In this document: positions 43,881 to 56,891 of the stretch, piece by piece | Position numbering within the stretch: position 1 is the stretch's first letter | Layout: the number at the start of each line of letters is the position of its first letter | Source: Guillardia theta CCMP2712 | Lineage: Eukaryota; Cryptophyceae; Pyrenomonadales; Geminigeraceae | Reading direction: 5' to 3' | NCBI RefSeq assembly: GCF_000315625.1 | Contig: NW_005434654.1 | Coordinates: forward strand, 314,273-378,272 | DNA length: 64,000 nucleotides | Notes under the pieces: model-generated | The model's database searches: none | What the model was told of the DNA's origin: nothing | The model's input: only the letters and a program-made list of their open reading frames with translations | Translations under genes and position numbers: made by a program

Positions 43881-46800
43881 ATGGTGGGGAAGGTTGGGCA
43901 AGATGGAGTTGGGCGCGGGGGGGGACCAGGAAGAAGGGAGGGAGAGGAGGGAGAGGAGGATGATGACGGAGGGCTCGAAGAAGATGAGCTGAGGGAGGAG
44001 AATTCGGTGAAGCCGATGGGTGAGACTGGACCCCACGAGAAGAAGTCGGAAGTAGCACGGCGGCTGATAGTGGACTCAGACATCGAGGAAGAGAACCCGG
44101 ACGGGAGACATGGGCATCAAGGCACAGGCTCTGTGCCCTGTGATGGTTCAACGAGGAATTCTCACGCAGATCATGCGGAGTTGCTTCAAAGCTGGCTCAG
44201 TCCAGGAAAGAACGGCAGGCCGCAGGGTTCTTCGCTGCCACAGATTTTGATGGTCACCCTGTTTGCGAGGTCCTTCCTGTCTTATGACTATCTTTCTCTT
44301 GGATTCGCCGCATTGTTCCTTGCAGCAGTTCCTGTCATGTCCACCAGGGCAGGAGGGCTGAGGCTACCTTCCATCAGGGGGAGGGTATACGAGATCAACT
44401 TGAAGAAGGTTTTCTGCCTGGTAAACGCCCTCTGGTCCCTGATAACGATCATCTTCGATGTGGCTAAGTTGGCTGGGATGAACATCATCACGAGCTCAGA
44501 GTCTTCGGCTGATGAGAAGCTCTTCTGGATTCTGTGCTCAATTACACTGGACGCCCTCGCAGGGACCAGTGGGGTCAGAATCTTGTTTTCCCTGCAGGCA
44601 TGTACGCAGGTGCACACGTTGTTCTCGGCTTCGTCGAAGATCTCTTACTGGGTGTACTTGCTGATGGCCGTGTCCTCACTGTTGAATCCAACCATCATCA
44701 CAGTCATTTACTACCTGTTCAGTCTTGTTCTGATACTGCAGTGGGTCAGTCGTGGTGAATTCAGCTTTCAGAGCACAACATATGTGTCCACTCTCAAGGT
44801 ATACACTGGAATCCATCTCTTTGTGACCTACAGCTTTGCCATCTCTGTGCTTCGTTTCCAAGACAGCAACGCACCTCAGCTCGAGAAGATGTTTGGGTTC
44901 TATCCTTTCGATGGCTGGACCTGGTCAAAGTGGGTCAGCAACTCGTTCCTGCTCGGCTTGTACTGCATGAATTTCTCTCCTGCCAGTCACGAGCAAGGTC
45001 AGGAGAACAGGATGTCGAGCAGGGGAGAGACCAACGTCATTCACCTTCCAAACCTGCGCACTCCTCTCATCGCGAGCAGGCCGCATGAGAGTCCCGCAGT
45101 CGATCCCCCAGGCGAGGGAGGCGAGGATCAGGCAGAGGAGAAGAGGCGGCAAGTCAGCTTCTCGCCAGAGCAAGAGGAGGTGGTTGCTGCCGCAGACGAG
45201 GATGTTCCGCCCAGCCCCTCGATCGGATGGCAGAAATACCTTCTGGACTATCTCCCCCAGCTCCTCAGCGCTGTCCTGATGTTGTGGCCTGTCCTGCTGC
45301 CGAGCTTCCTGTCAGTGGTTTTGTTTGCCGCCTCGTTGTTCCTGTTTGCGATGGGATCAACACAGAGGTAACGAGCTGAGAAGAATGAGCTGGTTGCGAT
45401 CTGACTCGTTGGCAGGGATGTCAGATGCCTGCTCACTTTTCAGCGAACGACACGAGTCGTCATGATCTACATCTCCGCCATCATCTTCGTTCAGTTCATG
45501 TTTCAAATCACTTCGTCGGATGTACGCAAAGAATGCTCGAACACGACGAGCACGTCCGACATATCGATCGTGCAGACCATTGGTCTCGTGGATTACAAGG
45601 ATTGCTGCTGGAGATCGCCGAATATCTGGCCCCGATGCATGGGGGTAAAAGAAGTAATGCTGCAGCTGTTCATCTTCCAGATGATGTTTGTTTGTCAAAT
45701 GTTGTCATCCCGCTACACCAGAGAAGGAACGGTTGAAACGAGGGCCCCAAGCACTCCGGCTTCTGTGGCTGAAGAGAAAGACCGCTTCTTGTACTGGAGG
45801 GTTTTCTTCCACCTCAATTGGATCCTCACAATCGTTCTTCTCTTCTATGACAGTCTCCTTTTCTTAGACCTTCAGGTTGTCTTGTCTCGGAATGAGGAGG
45901 AAGTAACACTCTACTCCAGCGACTCAGCCGCCTGATCTTGGCAATCTATTTGTGCCTTGTCTCTCCGAGGTTTTGCCCTGATGATCCGAATTCAATGCTC
46001 TAATTACTTTATCTCTTTCCCTGTTCCTTCTGCACATCCTCCTCGCCTTCCTTACCCTTTGTCCTCCTTTCCTTGTGTCTTGCTGCCCTTTCTCCTTCAC
46101 TTCATTCCTGCTCTCGCCTTGTCCCCTCTGCAGCCCGAGCGTTTGGATCGTCGGCTTCGGGGGAGTGGGAGTGATGTGCCTGTTGGACTACGTCTGGCAC
46201 TTCCCAATCTTGATGGCCTTGGAGGTAACCTGGCACGTCCTGTCTCCGGCCTGACTCCTTCCCTACGGCAGGTCCTGGGCCTCGGGATCAGCAGGGAGAA
46301 GCCGCTGTGGGCGTGGGAGGCGATCGGGGGGAGCTTGTTGATCTATGTGCTTCTCGTGCAGCAGTTTCACCTTGCCAAGTTGAAGCTGCGGCTGGAGTGT
46401 CTAGAGCAGCAGTGGATCTTCGTGGAGGAGGACGAGGGTGAGGCTGCTGCCTGTCCTGTGTGCTCTTGACAGCGAGGAAGCAGCGGCAGAAGGAAGTGAA
46501 GGCCAGCTGGTGCTCTCCGATGAAGCGGCGCAGCAGGCAGGGCCGGAGCGTCAAGTCGTCCTGGACTTCCAAGAAATGTGAGGGAGAGGTGGGAGAGGAG
46601 TGGGTTGTGATGGTTGTGTGGAGCAGAAGCAAGAGGAGGCCGGACAGCAGCGACAAGTCCTGGGCCCACTCGATGATCGTCGCATACCGGGAGATGCAGC
46701 TGAATGTGATGCCGCAGACTGAGACCCCTGTGACTGCTCTTCTGACCCGTTGCCCTCCTCTTGCAGGTCAGGAACTCGTGGAATCTTGTCGGGTTTGTGT

Positions 46801-47035
46801 GTGTCTACCTCCTGATCCTCCTGTACGGGATGGGATGCTACATGAAGCTGCGATGGTGGATGGGGGAGAGGGACATCCACATGACGGTTGACGTCATCGT
46901 TTACCTCCTCGTCTCCTTCTTCTTCCTCCTCGTCCACTCTCTCTTCGGGTGGAAGCTCGACGGCCTTGAGATCGCGCACAGGATGTGGTAAGGGAGACTG
47001 AGAGGCGACTCGCTGCCTCACTCTCTCAGAGTTTC

Positions 47036-47071
<36 letters not shown>

Positions 47072-50000
47072 TCTTACCGAACCCCCCCCCCCCTCCGCCC
47101 CTTTTCTTCTCCTTTTTCTCTTCCTTTTGTTCCTCCCTCTTCTTCCTCCGCCTCGTACTGATGAACTTCTCTCCTCTGCTTCCCTCTAGGTATCTCATGT
47201 TCCCCGTCGCTGTGCTGATCTTGATCCTCCGCTACGTCGGCAACATGAGGGTGGTCAACAACTTCATCTCCCGGTGAGGAGGGAGGAGCTGCTGCTTCCT
47301 CGAGTCTCACTCTACATCGCAGCTATGTCGATGCATGCACCATGACTGACCTCGGGCTGGCGCTCAAGGACGAGGAGGAGGATTTCTCTCCCGACCTTCT
47401 CGGTGACGCTATCCTGGTCGCCGTCTTGGGAGGTCAGGCTCGTCGGTTCTCCAAGGCGGCAGCTGCGCAGGCAGCAGCGGTGATGCGGTCCAAGTGGATT
47501 CTTGCATGGAATGAGCTTCTCTTCCTCTTTGGGGTCATGAGCTTGCATCTCTCCTTGTACTACGCGGGCAGCCGCGATCAGTCCGTCCTCTCCTTTCTCT
47601 ACGTCCTCCTCAACGTTGTCTTCCTGCTCCAGCCCTGCTGGGTCAGGAGATGGTACATCCTCCCCCTCCTGCTGGCGCAGGCGATCTGCGTGCTCAAGGC
47701 TCTCGTGCAGTTCTGCAACTTGCAGGGGTGGATGAGGAGGGTGGATGAGGATTGCTTCAGGAGCGAGCAGAGGAGCTTGTGCGACTGGGTTGGGGTAGAC
47801 GTGAAGGAGATCTCTCAACCGGATTTCATGCCTGACATGCTGCATGCTGACGTCTTGGTCATGGTCGCGTCCATCGTGTGCGCCATCAGCTTCCGGCTCA
47901 AGGAAGAGGACTGCAGCGAGCACCTGAGCTTCCTCGGCAGCATCTCCACGACAGTCACCTTCAAGATGATCGTCGCCTCCCTCCTCCTCTCCTCCCACGT
48001 GGCGCAGGACATGCTCTGCCTGCTCTCACTATGCGCCTTCCTGGTCTCCTGCTACTTCATCACAGAGACGTACGTGCGGCGCTCCTGGTGGGTCTACATC
48101 AAGTTGTTCTTCGCCTTCCTGCTGGTGGTGCACAGGGTTACAGTCACCATGTTCTACGCTCCCTTCCCCAACGTCTTCGGCTCTTTCCAGCTCTCCTGTA
48201 TCAACTTCTGGTTCGGCATCATCCCAGGGTGGCAGGTGGATGAGGAGCTGATCAACCTCGCCGTCTTCATCCCCATGCTGTTCATCTCTCTCCACGAGAC
48301 GCGTCTGCTCCAGTCGGACGAGAGGCACAGCAGGAGGCTTCATTCGAGGAGCGCCGAGTCCAAGAACCTCTCCGTCTTCCCGCTCGGCGACGAGGAGGGG
48401 AAAGTTGAACCTGACGCTCAGAGCATCGGGCGCGAGTCGAGCATCCTGAGCCCGACGATCTGGATCTCATGGACGACGGCACAGGTTGCACCCTCCCTCC
48501 CTTCTCTCCTTCTTCCCCTTTCTCGTCCTCGTCCTCATCCTCGTCCTCGTCCTCGTCTCCTCTTCCACCTCTTCTTCCTCCTTGCACTTCACCTTCTCTC
48601 AACTTTCTCCCTCCTCCTTTCCCCTTCCTCTCTTCTCCTCACGCTCTCAACAGATCCTCATCGGCATCGCCCTCCTCGTCTTCTTCGGCCTCTTCTCCGG
48701 GTCACTCAGGTCGAGCAGCAGTCGCTTGCCCCTGTCGTCATCGTCTGGACCATCCTCCTCGCCCTCTACCTCCAGTCCTGCATCCGCAAGCTCTGCCAGC
48801 GTCTCCAGTTCCTCCTCTGCATCCTCCTCGTCCTCGATGCCATCTTTCAGATCCCCATCTCCATCTTCTACGAGCAGAACAACCGCTTCCTCCCGGAGCC
48901 GCACGCCAGCTCCTACAACACCTCAGGTGCCGTCGTCTACCACGACGTCTGCCTCAGCAACGCCACCGCCCTCTCGAGGATGGCGCAGGCAGCTGGGGTC
49001 AGCATATCCCGCGGCTCCGTCGCACTCTCCCCCATCGTTGCCTTCCTCGTCCTCCTGCTCCTCCAGTACCTCCTCCAGTCCGACTGGTACCAGACGCTGG
49101 AGGAGGAGGTGCTTGCCGAATCGAAGTTCGCCCACCAGCGGGGGGACGAGTGGATCAGCGCGGAGAGAAGGAGGCGGGCTGCCGCCATCGCAGCCGGCCG
49201 GGCGGCGCTGAAGAGGAGCCGGCAGAGGGTGCAGGAGCTTCGCTCCCTGATCTCGACGACTATGCGGGAAGCAGATCGGGGGAGCATGTTGTGGAACACA
49301 ACACCTACGGGCCAGTCGACGATGAAGTCAGCTGCCGCAAATTTCATCGAGACCCTGCAGAGGGAGTCATCCTCCGCCTTTACTGACGTGCCGGGGGAGA
49401 GGAATCAGTCGGACCAGTCGTCAAGCTCGGAGGAGGAGGAGGAGAGGGGGAGGTCCTGGCTGTCGTTTCTGGCTCGTTGGATCCTCCTCCTCCTCCTGCG
49501 CATCTTTGACGTCTCAGAAGGTAAAATCTTGTACTACCAGTCGAAGTCCTTTTGTTGCCCTCCTTCCTCCTCCTTTCTCCCTCCACCTTCCTCCTTCCTC
49601 CTTCCCCCTTCCCCCTTCCTCCTTCCTCCTTCCCCCTTCCTCCTTCCTCCTTCCCCCTTCCTCCTTCCCTCTCCGTCTTCTCTCTCCCTCCTGTCCCTCG
49701 TTCCCTTGCTCCTTCCCTCCCTCCTCCCTCCTCCCTCTCCTCCTCTCGCTTACCATCACCCTGACACCATCGAGCAGGTCAGAGCGCGACCAAGAGGGAG
49801 CCGTCCCGCAGCCTCTCGCAGCTGTGGAGTGAAGTCTGTCAGAACTGCGCCGCCTGGTTCAGCACCCGCACCCACCTCACCTGCTACGCTGCTCTTGTGC
49901 TCTACCATGCTCTCCACTGCAACCCTGCCAGCAGCCTCCTCCTCCTCTTCACCCTGTGCATGGCGGCGCTGCAGGAGCCCTTCCCAGCTCGCTGGTACTG

Positions 50001-52229
50001 GAATGTTGCGATGCTCTACCTCTCAGCGCTCATCGCTCTCAAGACCTCCCTCCAGCTACTGCAGAGCAGGGTCTGCGAGGGGGGAGGAAGCAGCACGTGG
50101 GAATGCGACTTCTTCTTCCCTGCCTGGAGAGACTTCGCGGGCGAATGGAACAACTTGGGCTTCTTCGAGTTCGCTACCCTCCTCGTCCTCGTCGCTCATC
50201 GCGCCAACATGCAGCACCGCGGCTTGTAAGAACAACACCCTGTCTCCTCACTGCTGGCAGCTTGCCTTACATCCTCACCTAAAGTCTCCTCATGCTCTAT
50301 CTTCTTCCCTTCTTCCCCCACCTCCTCTCCATCTCACCTCCTCCCTGTCTCCCTTCCTCTCCCTCCTTCTCTCCTTCTCACCTCCTCTCCGTCCCCTTCC
50401 TCTCCCTCCTCTCTCCATCTCTCGCCTTTCTCCTCTGTTCTTCTGCTCCGCTCTTGCTGCTGCTTCTTCTCAGTGCCTTGCAGGTGGCGAGATATTGGTC
50501 CAGACGATCTCAAACCAGATGAAGATCAGCTGCGTGAAGAATCTCCGCAGGTGCGACGGCGATCCTCCTCCTCACCACCACCACTTTCTCCTCCTCACCA
50601 CCACAACTTTCTCCTTCTCTATCCCTCCCTCCTTCATAGGTTTCAATCGCTCTCCTTATCGTTCTTGTTCGAGAACGTAATTGACCTAGTTGCGTTTGTT
50701 TTCCACTGCTTGCCTGCTCAATCCCCTCCCCCTCCCCTCCCTCCCCTCCCTCCCCTCCTCCCCTCCTCCCCTCCTCCCCTCCTCCCCTCCTCCCTCCTCC
50801 CTCCCTCCTCGTTGCTCATATCGTGATTGTCTCAACTTTTGCAGGAGAACGTCAAGGATGTCCCAGAAGGGCTCAACATCCTCGCCAGCAAGCCTCTGCG
50901 CCAGTCGCTCGCCCAGGGCAGCCTCCACTCTCCCGTCCCCTCCCCCGCCAAGAGCCGCAAGTCAGACAAGAGCCCTTCCGCCCGCACGGCCACCGACAGC
51001 GGCACGAAGAGCAAGGAGCGGAGCTCGTCCATGGTGTGGATCCCTGACCACTCGCTGGGGGAACGGGGTTGGCATCGACCTGTACATGCTGACCGTCTCC
51101 CCGGAGCTCCTCTCCCTCCTCGCATTCTTCGTTGGCCTCGTCCTCTCCGGCTCCGGCTCCGACAGCAAGCTGCACACCGTGCTGCAAGGGAGCGTGGTGG
51201 ACTGGCAGACGCTCAGCTGGGTATTCCTTGCCTTCCTGCAATTCGTCCTCATCGTCCTGGACCGCGTCCTCTACCTCCGGAGGTCTATCAGGGTCAAGAC
51301 GATCGTGCAGCTCGTTACCCTCCTCTTCTTCTTCTCCCTGCTCTTCATGCGCATGCGGCAGCCTTGGCTCACGGACAACTTCGCCTTCATCCTCATCCTC
51401 TACTTCTTCAAGTGCTGGTACTGGATCGCGTCTGCTATCCAGATCAGGAGGGGATATCCCATCATGACAGGCGGCAACGTGTTCTTCCGTGACTTCTCTT
51501 TCGTCAACTTCGTCCTCTACATCGCCTACTCCGGCACTCCGTTCCTCCACGACATGAGGAGCATGCTCGACTGGACCTGCACAGCCACGACCCTCGACTT
51601 CTTCCAGTGGATGAGGATGGAGAACATTTACGCCGTCCTCTTCCAGCGGGAAGTCACCCTGTCGTACAGGAGGAAGCTCGGGCGAGCCTTCGGCTTCGCT
51701 CAGCCATGGCAGATCAAGCTCTACACCGGCGTACTCTACTTCGCCGGCCTCGCCCTCGTCATCTGGGGCCCGCTGCTCGTCTCTGTGGTCTCCTCCAAGT
51801 ATGCCTCCCCGAAGACTGTCCCCATCATCGGGGTCAGCATGGAGATCTCGCTAGCAACCTCCATGGGCGACGTCTTCTCCCTCTCCTCCCTCTCCGCCTT
51901 CGAGCAAGTGCCTGTGCTCGTCTCCGACGATTGTCCCTCCGGCCCCTTCTATGACGTCACTTCCTGGCTTCCTCCTGAACCCCAGGACAGCGCCGTCCAG
52001 TCCCTCCAAGCAGAGTGCGTGATGAAGGACAGCTTCGCCAAGATCTTCATGTCCTCTGAGAGTGACGTGTGGCTGCCCACACCCAAGAGGAAGAAGCAGC
52101 TCATGGACGCCCTCGCGTCCAACGGCACCGCCATATCTCTCCTCGTCCAGGTCTCCTCCTCCTCCTCCTCCTCCTCATCATCATCATCATCATCATCATC
52201 ATGATCATCTCTTCTTCTTCTTCTTCTTC

Positions 52230-52267
<38 letters not shown>

Positions 52268-54450
52268 TCTCGCTACCTCCTGACGCGCAACCTCCAGCTC
52301 GTCTACACGCGCAACACCAGCGGGATAACGCAGAGCTCGGGGCAAGGGACGCAGTTTCAGACCTCAGTGATGCAGGAGCATCGTAGTACATCCCTCACCG
52401 ACGCTGGTTGAACCTCCTACCTCTCCTTCCTGCTCTGTTTCTTTTCTTCCCTTGGATGCTTTCTCCTCCCATGCACTCCCTCCTTCACTTTCCTTCTTGC
52501 CCTGTTCCTCCTGACGTCCATTTCTCTCCTCTCTTCCTCTCCTTCCTCCTCCTCTCCCNNNNNNNNNNNNNNNNNNNNNNNNNNNNNNNNNNNNNNNNNN
52601 NNNNNNNNNNNNNNNNNNNNNNNNNNNNNNNNNNNNNNNNNNNNNNNNNNNNNNNNNNNNNNNNNNNNNNNNNNNNNNNNNNNNNNNNNNNNNNNNNNNN
52701 NNNNNNNNNNNNNNNNNNNNNNNNNNNNNNNNNNNNNNNNNNNNNNNNNNNNNNNNNNNNNNNNNNNNNNNNNNNNNNNNNNNNNNNNNNNNNNNNNNNN
52801 NNNNNNNNNNNNNNNNNNNNNNNNNNNNNNNNNNNNNNNNNNNNNNNNNNNNNNNNNNNNNNNNNNNNNNNNNNNNNNNNNNNNNNNNNNNNNNNNNNNN
52901 NNNNNNNNNNNNNNNNNNNNNNNNNNNNNNNNNNNNNNNNNNNNNNNNNNNNNNNNNNNNNNNNNNNNNNNNNNNNNNNNNNNNNNNNNNNNNNNNNNNN
53001 NNNNNNNNNNNNNNNNNNNNNNNNNNNNNNNNNNNNNNNNNNNNNNNNNNNNNNNNNNNNNNNNNNNNNNNNNNNNNNNNNNNNNNNNNNNNNNNNNNNN
53101 NNNNNNNNNNNNNNNNNNNNNNNNNNNNNNNNNNNNNNNNNNNNNNNNNNNNNNNNNNNNNNNNNNNNNNNNNNNNNNNNNNNNNNNNNNNNNNNNNNNN
53201 NNNNNNNNNNNNNNNNNNNNNNNNNNNNNNNNNNNNNNNNNNNNNNNNNNNNNNNNNNNNNNNTCCTCCTCCTCCTCCTCCCCCCCCCCCCCCCCCCCCA
53301 CCCTCCTCTCCTCCCCCTCTTCCTCCTTCCCTCCTCTAACGTTCCCTCCTGCAGAGACCGACCAGCTGGAGGACATTCTCTTGAAAGGAGCAGGATCCCT
53401 CGTCCTCTCCAACGTCTTCTCCCCCTTCGTCAAGCTTCTCTCCGACGCCGCGTCTCCCCTCCGCTACGGAGAGACTAAGTGGCTGCAGGGAGTGAACCTC
53501 TCGCTCAGTCGCTCCTCCGAGGGCGGCAGCTCCTTCCAGTGGTGGTCCATCTGCTGCGATTCCTCCTCCTCCTACTGCAGACAGTCTGAGCAGGACGAGC
53601 CCTCCTGCGGCTCTATCTGGTTCCTTACAGCAAGCGAGCCTGCAAGCGGTCCGTTGGAGGAGAGGAGCAGGGGGGACAGAGGGGGGGTAAGGGAAAAGAG
53701 GGAGTAGAAGGAGGGAGGAGGAGGAGACGGAGACGAAGAGGGAGTGACTTGTGTGGGCAGGAGGAGTGTTCAGCAAGTTTGGACTCTCTCTCATCACCAT
53801 CTACACCATCTTCGTCTTGTACATTGGTAACGCAAGTCATGCTTCCTCCTACTTCCTCCTCTCCACTCCTCCTCCCTCCCCTCTCCCTCCTTCCCACCTT
53901 TCCTATCTCAGTCCCTCCTTCCTCCTTCCTCCCCTCTCTTCCTACCCGCCTCTTCCTTCCTCCCCTCTTGTCTCTTCTTCACTAGTCCTTTCTCCTTCCC
54001 CCGTTCGCTCCTCATGCTACTCAGGTCGGGTGGTCCGGGCGGCGAACTCGGGGGACGTGGTCTACACCATCTACACGGAGCTGCGAGACACCAGCAAGCT
54101 CTGGACCCTCAGCAACGACGTGTACACGGCAAGGAACCATGGGGACCTTATGCTCGAGGAGGAGCTCTACTCCATGCTCATCGACATCTTCCGCAGCCCT
54201 GAGACTCTCATGCAGGTCCGGCGCGACCCGTCCGCTCCTCCCCCCTCCCTCCTCCTCTTCCTCCTCCCCTCCTCCCCTCCTCCTCTGTCTTGTCGCTAGC
54301 TGCTCGCTCCTTCTCTTCCTTGTCCCGCCCTCTCGCTCTTACTTTGCGGCATCTTCTCTTGCCCGGCTACTTTCGTCTTCCTCCTCGTCTCTGACGCTTG
54401 TTGGTCAGTTGAGCTCCGACGACAACAGCGATGTGAATGCCGAGAGGTGA
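43881..54450 (+). CDS. PIEZO: Piezo mechanosensitive cation channel
   Basis: More than 15 exons encode a very large multi-pass membrane protein that gates cation flow in response to membrane tension. The N-terminal exon (43881-45371) has an acidic cytosolic tail, then many hydrophobic helices (LITIIFDVAKLAGMNIIT, IITVIYYLFSLVLILQWV). Long membrane exons follow (47342-48480, 48650-49520, 49780-50226). The 51050-52150 exon carries the family signature GTPFLHDMRSMLDWTCTATT, then WMRMENIYAVLFQRE. It matches the Piezo PF(X2)E(X6)W motif with Asp for Glu. The C-terminus near 54020-54215 has ELRDTSKLWTLSNDVYTARN and LEEELYSMLIDIFRSPETLM, the conserved Piezo end. The last exon gives SSDDNSDVNAER. The cap region is interrupted by a 705-base gap. 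Introns are extremely C/T-rich. The start is ATG 43881; exact joins in the middle are not resolved. Confidence 0.88.
49553..49745 (+). repeat. Polypyrimidine (CCTT/CCTCC) repeat inside a Piezo intron
   Basis: Almost 200 bases are C or T only on the coding strand, with a repeated TTCCTCCTTCCCCC unit. Similar tracts lie in neighbouring Piezo introns at about 48484-48650, 50290-50460, 50720-50815, 53264-53340, 53850-54010 and 54236-54290. Confidence 0.85.
52150..52265 (+). repeat. Trinucleotide repeats (TCC, TCA, TTC, ATC) in a Piezo intron
   Basis: Consecutive runs of TCC, TCA, TTC and ATC repeats follow the exon ending ISLLVQ. Read through, they give poly-Ser and a stop. The downstream exon (LVYTRNTSGITQSSGQGTQF) resumes after an AG at about 52290, so this is treated as intron. 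Confidence 0.75.
52559..53263. other. Assembly gap (705 N)
   Basis: The run of N lies between two C/T-rich tracts within the 3' part of the Piezo gene. Part of the sequence encoding the extracellular cap and the last transmembrane helices is probably missing. Open frames running across it are artefacts. Confidence 0.99.
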
Positions 54451-54671
54451 AAGCGAATGTCAAGGGAGTCTGTTTGTATTATAGAACACAAGTGCTATCA
54501 CGTTATGCCTTATCTCATTCTTTGTAATGAATAATATGACCGCATCCTCTTCCTCGTCCCCCACGTCCGCTCTTCCTTGAAACGTTCTTCCTCCCTTCCC
54601 TCCCTTCCCTCCCTTCCCTCGTCTTCTCGTCCCTCCCTCCTCTTCTTCCTCCTCCCATTCCCTCCCCTCCT

Positions 54672-56688
54672 TCATTCCACATTCAAAGGTCCTCCAGCAG
54701 CCTTTCCCCCGTAATAGCGCCATCCAAGTCCAGCTGCTCGCATCACCTGCAGCACGACCAGTCCGCTCCAAACGCCGTCGATGCCTTCACCGGCGAGGAG
54801 CACGAGGAGGGAGGAGGCGGCAGCGACGAACATCGCCTTGGTGAGGAATGCGAAGTCCTCGCTGCCTTGCAGGATGCCATCCCCGACGAATACCAGCGCG
54901 TTGATCGGCTGCATGACGGAGATGTAGAGGAGGAGGTGCTGAACAATCTCGTCCACCTTGGCATCAGCAGTGAATACCTTGGGGAGGAAGCTGGAAGAAG
55001 CGAGGAAGGCGAGCATGAGCAAGAGACCGATCTGAGCTGCTAGGGTCGTCAGTCTGTCTGCGATAACTCGTGCATCCCGCTTGCTCCCCTTGCCCAGCTC
55101 CTCAGCGATCAGAGTCTGGGCCGCCACAGCCAGCGAGTCGACAGCGAAGGACATGAGGAGCCAAACTTGCAGGCCGACCTGATGAGCAGCAACTGCCTCC
55201 GTCCCTGTGCGAGCTGCTTGACTAGTAGCGAAGGTCAAAACCTGCGCGATGGAGCGAAAGTGAGACTGGGGATTGACATCGCTCCTTGAACCTTCTGCCA
55301 ACTCCTTCCTCCTCCGTCTCCTCCACCTCAACTTCCCTCTACTCCTCCTCACCGATTGTAAAGCAATAGATCTCAGAAACACTGCTCCGCTTGCCACCAG
55401 CAGCGGCTTCACCTCCTCCAAGGGCACCAGGTTGTTCATGACTCGAACTCCCTTGCTCACCTGCACGTCCGCTAGTCAGCACCATCCACATGCTCGTCTC
55501 TGCCATGAAGACGGCTAGCTGGCATCGACATGAGGGAGCTCGTTACCGCTTCACGTTGGCGCAGCGTTCCCATGAAGAGCCCAGCTGAAATCCACTCGGC
55601 GATGGCAGTGGCAAGCCCGGCGCCCTGTGATAGGTTCGCAACGGCAGCTCCTCCTCTCGCATGCTCCCCCCCCCAGCCCCCCCCCCCCCCCCAAAAAAAC
55701 CACCCCCACCACACACACACACCTCGACTCCCATCGGCTGAACGATGTCGACTGAGTTGATGTTCACCCCATAGATGAAGAGAGGGTCCAGCACGAAGTT
55801 GACCAGGTTGGCCACCAACAAGATCAGCAGAGGAGTCCTGGTATCCTGCAGCCCTCGGAAAGCTCCATTGCCAACTGAGGAGAGCTGCGGCATGCAAGAG
55901 CTCGATCAGACGTCGACAACATGGGTCTCAACACGGCAAACTTCACCAAGACAGCAGGAGCGGCAAGGGCTCGGATCCTGAGGTAACCCTCGGCGGACGC
56001 GAAGGCGTCGGGACTCGTTCCCATACTCTCTATGATGCCGTGCGAGAAGAACTCGAGTAGGCCCACAGTGCTAACACCCAACAGCGCTGCTGCCGTCAGC
56101 GCCTGCGCCAGCGTCTCGGCAGCCTCCTCCTTCTCCCCAGCCGCCAGCGCCCGTGAGATAAGGGGAGTGGTTGCAGTCGCAAAGAAGTTGAAGATGAAAA
56201 AAGCTGGAAAACACAGCAACTCACATTATGAGATCGTCGTCTACATCGTCACTCCTACCATAGTTGAAGATGGAAGAACAAACGCCAAGAGCAGCAAGGG
56301 GAGAAGGTGATGGAATTCTACCAAGATACAGAGTGTCCACCAGGCCGAGAAGCGGGTCGATGGCCAAGGAACCAAGTGCTGGGATCGCGAGAGAGAAGAT
56401 GCGGTTGTCGATATCAGCCCTGTCTGTCTGCTGACACATGCTCGGAGCTTGCCACTTCGGTCGGCAGCTTGCTTCCCGCGAAGTCAATGCAGAAGAGGGG
56501 TACCTCCCCTTCAATGGGGAGACCCTCGAACCTCCCAGTCGCTTCCCTTGATCCAGCAGCCAGCTCTCTCTCATCGGCATTGTTTGCCAGCATGTCGGCA
56601 TCCCCTCTGTCGCCGCTGCCATCGCCGCTACAGCCAGGAGCGTCGTCCTGCTGCTCACCATGGCAGGAATCGTTTGCATGTACCTCAT
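54672..56688 (-). CDS. MATE-family transporter, possibly plastid or secretory N-terminus
   Basis: MATE proteins export organic compounds in exchange for H+ or Na+. From ATG 56688 the N-terminus has a hydrophobic stretch (TTLLAVAAMAAATEG). The first MATE helix begins IDNRIFSLAIPALGSLAI and continues DPLLGLVDTLYLGR. After a phase-matched intron (exon end 56259, next exon from 56203) come IFNFFATATTPLISRALAAG and AETLAQALTAAALLGVSTVG. The conserved NGAFRGLQDTRTPLLILLVA, LDPLFIYGVNINSVDIVQP and GAGLATAIAEWISAGLFMG follow. The second half includes TGTEAVAAHQVGLQVWLLMS, QTLIAEELGKG and YISVMQPINALVFVGDGILQ, and stops after GGPLNVE. The motif pattern resembles the plant EDS5/DinF-like branch, many members of which are in plastid envelopes. 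That placement, and the substrate, are inference. One intron holds (GT)n and a C15/A7 run. Confidence 0.85.
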
Positions 56689-56891
56689 GACCCATAGGGT
56701 TCTATTCAGAACAAGTGGGGTGGTAAGTAGCAAAGAAGACAGGGTGAAGGGGGGGTGGGGGTGAACCCAAGAAAATCCCGAACCAACACCATCCCTACCC
56801 CCCGATTCCACACAAAACTACCCATCACAATTACCCCACCCCTCATGGATAGTCAAAAATACCCCTCATGGTAACACCCCAGTGTACTGCC
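56689..56891. promoter_or_regulatory. Compact bidirectional promoter between MATE and TraB genes, with TACCCC elements
   Basis: Only about 200 bases separate the two start codons. The spacer holds three TACCCC words (CTACCCCCCG, TTACCCCACCCC, ATACCCCTCATGG), with GGGGGGGTGGGGGTG near the MATE side and ACACCCC just before the TraB start. No TATA box stands out. Confidence 0.5.

Noticed and set aside
52408-53478. Long open frames crossing the N run
   Set aside because: They exist only because N is translated as X.
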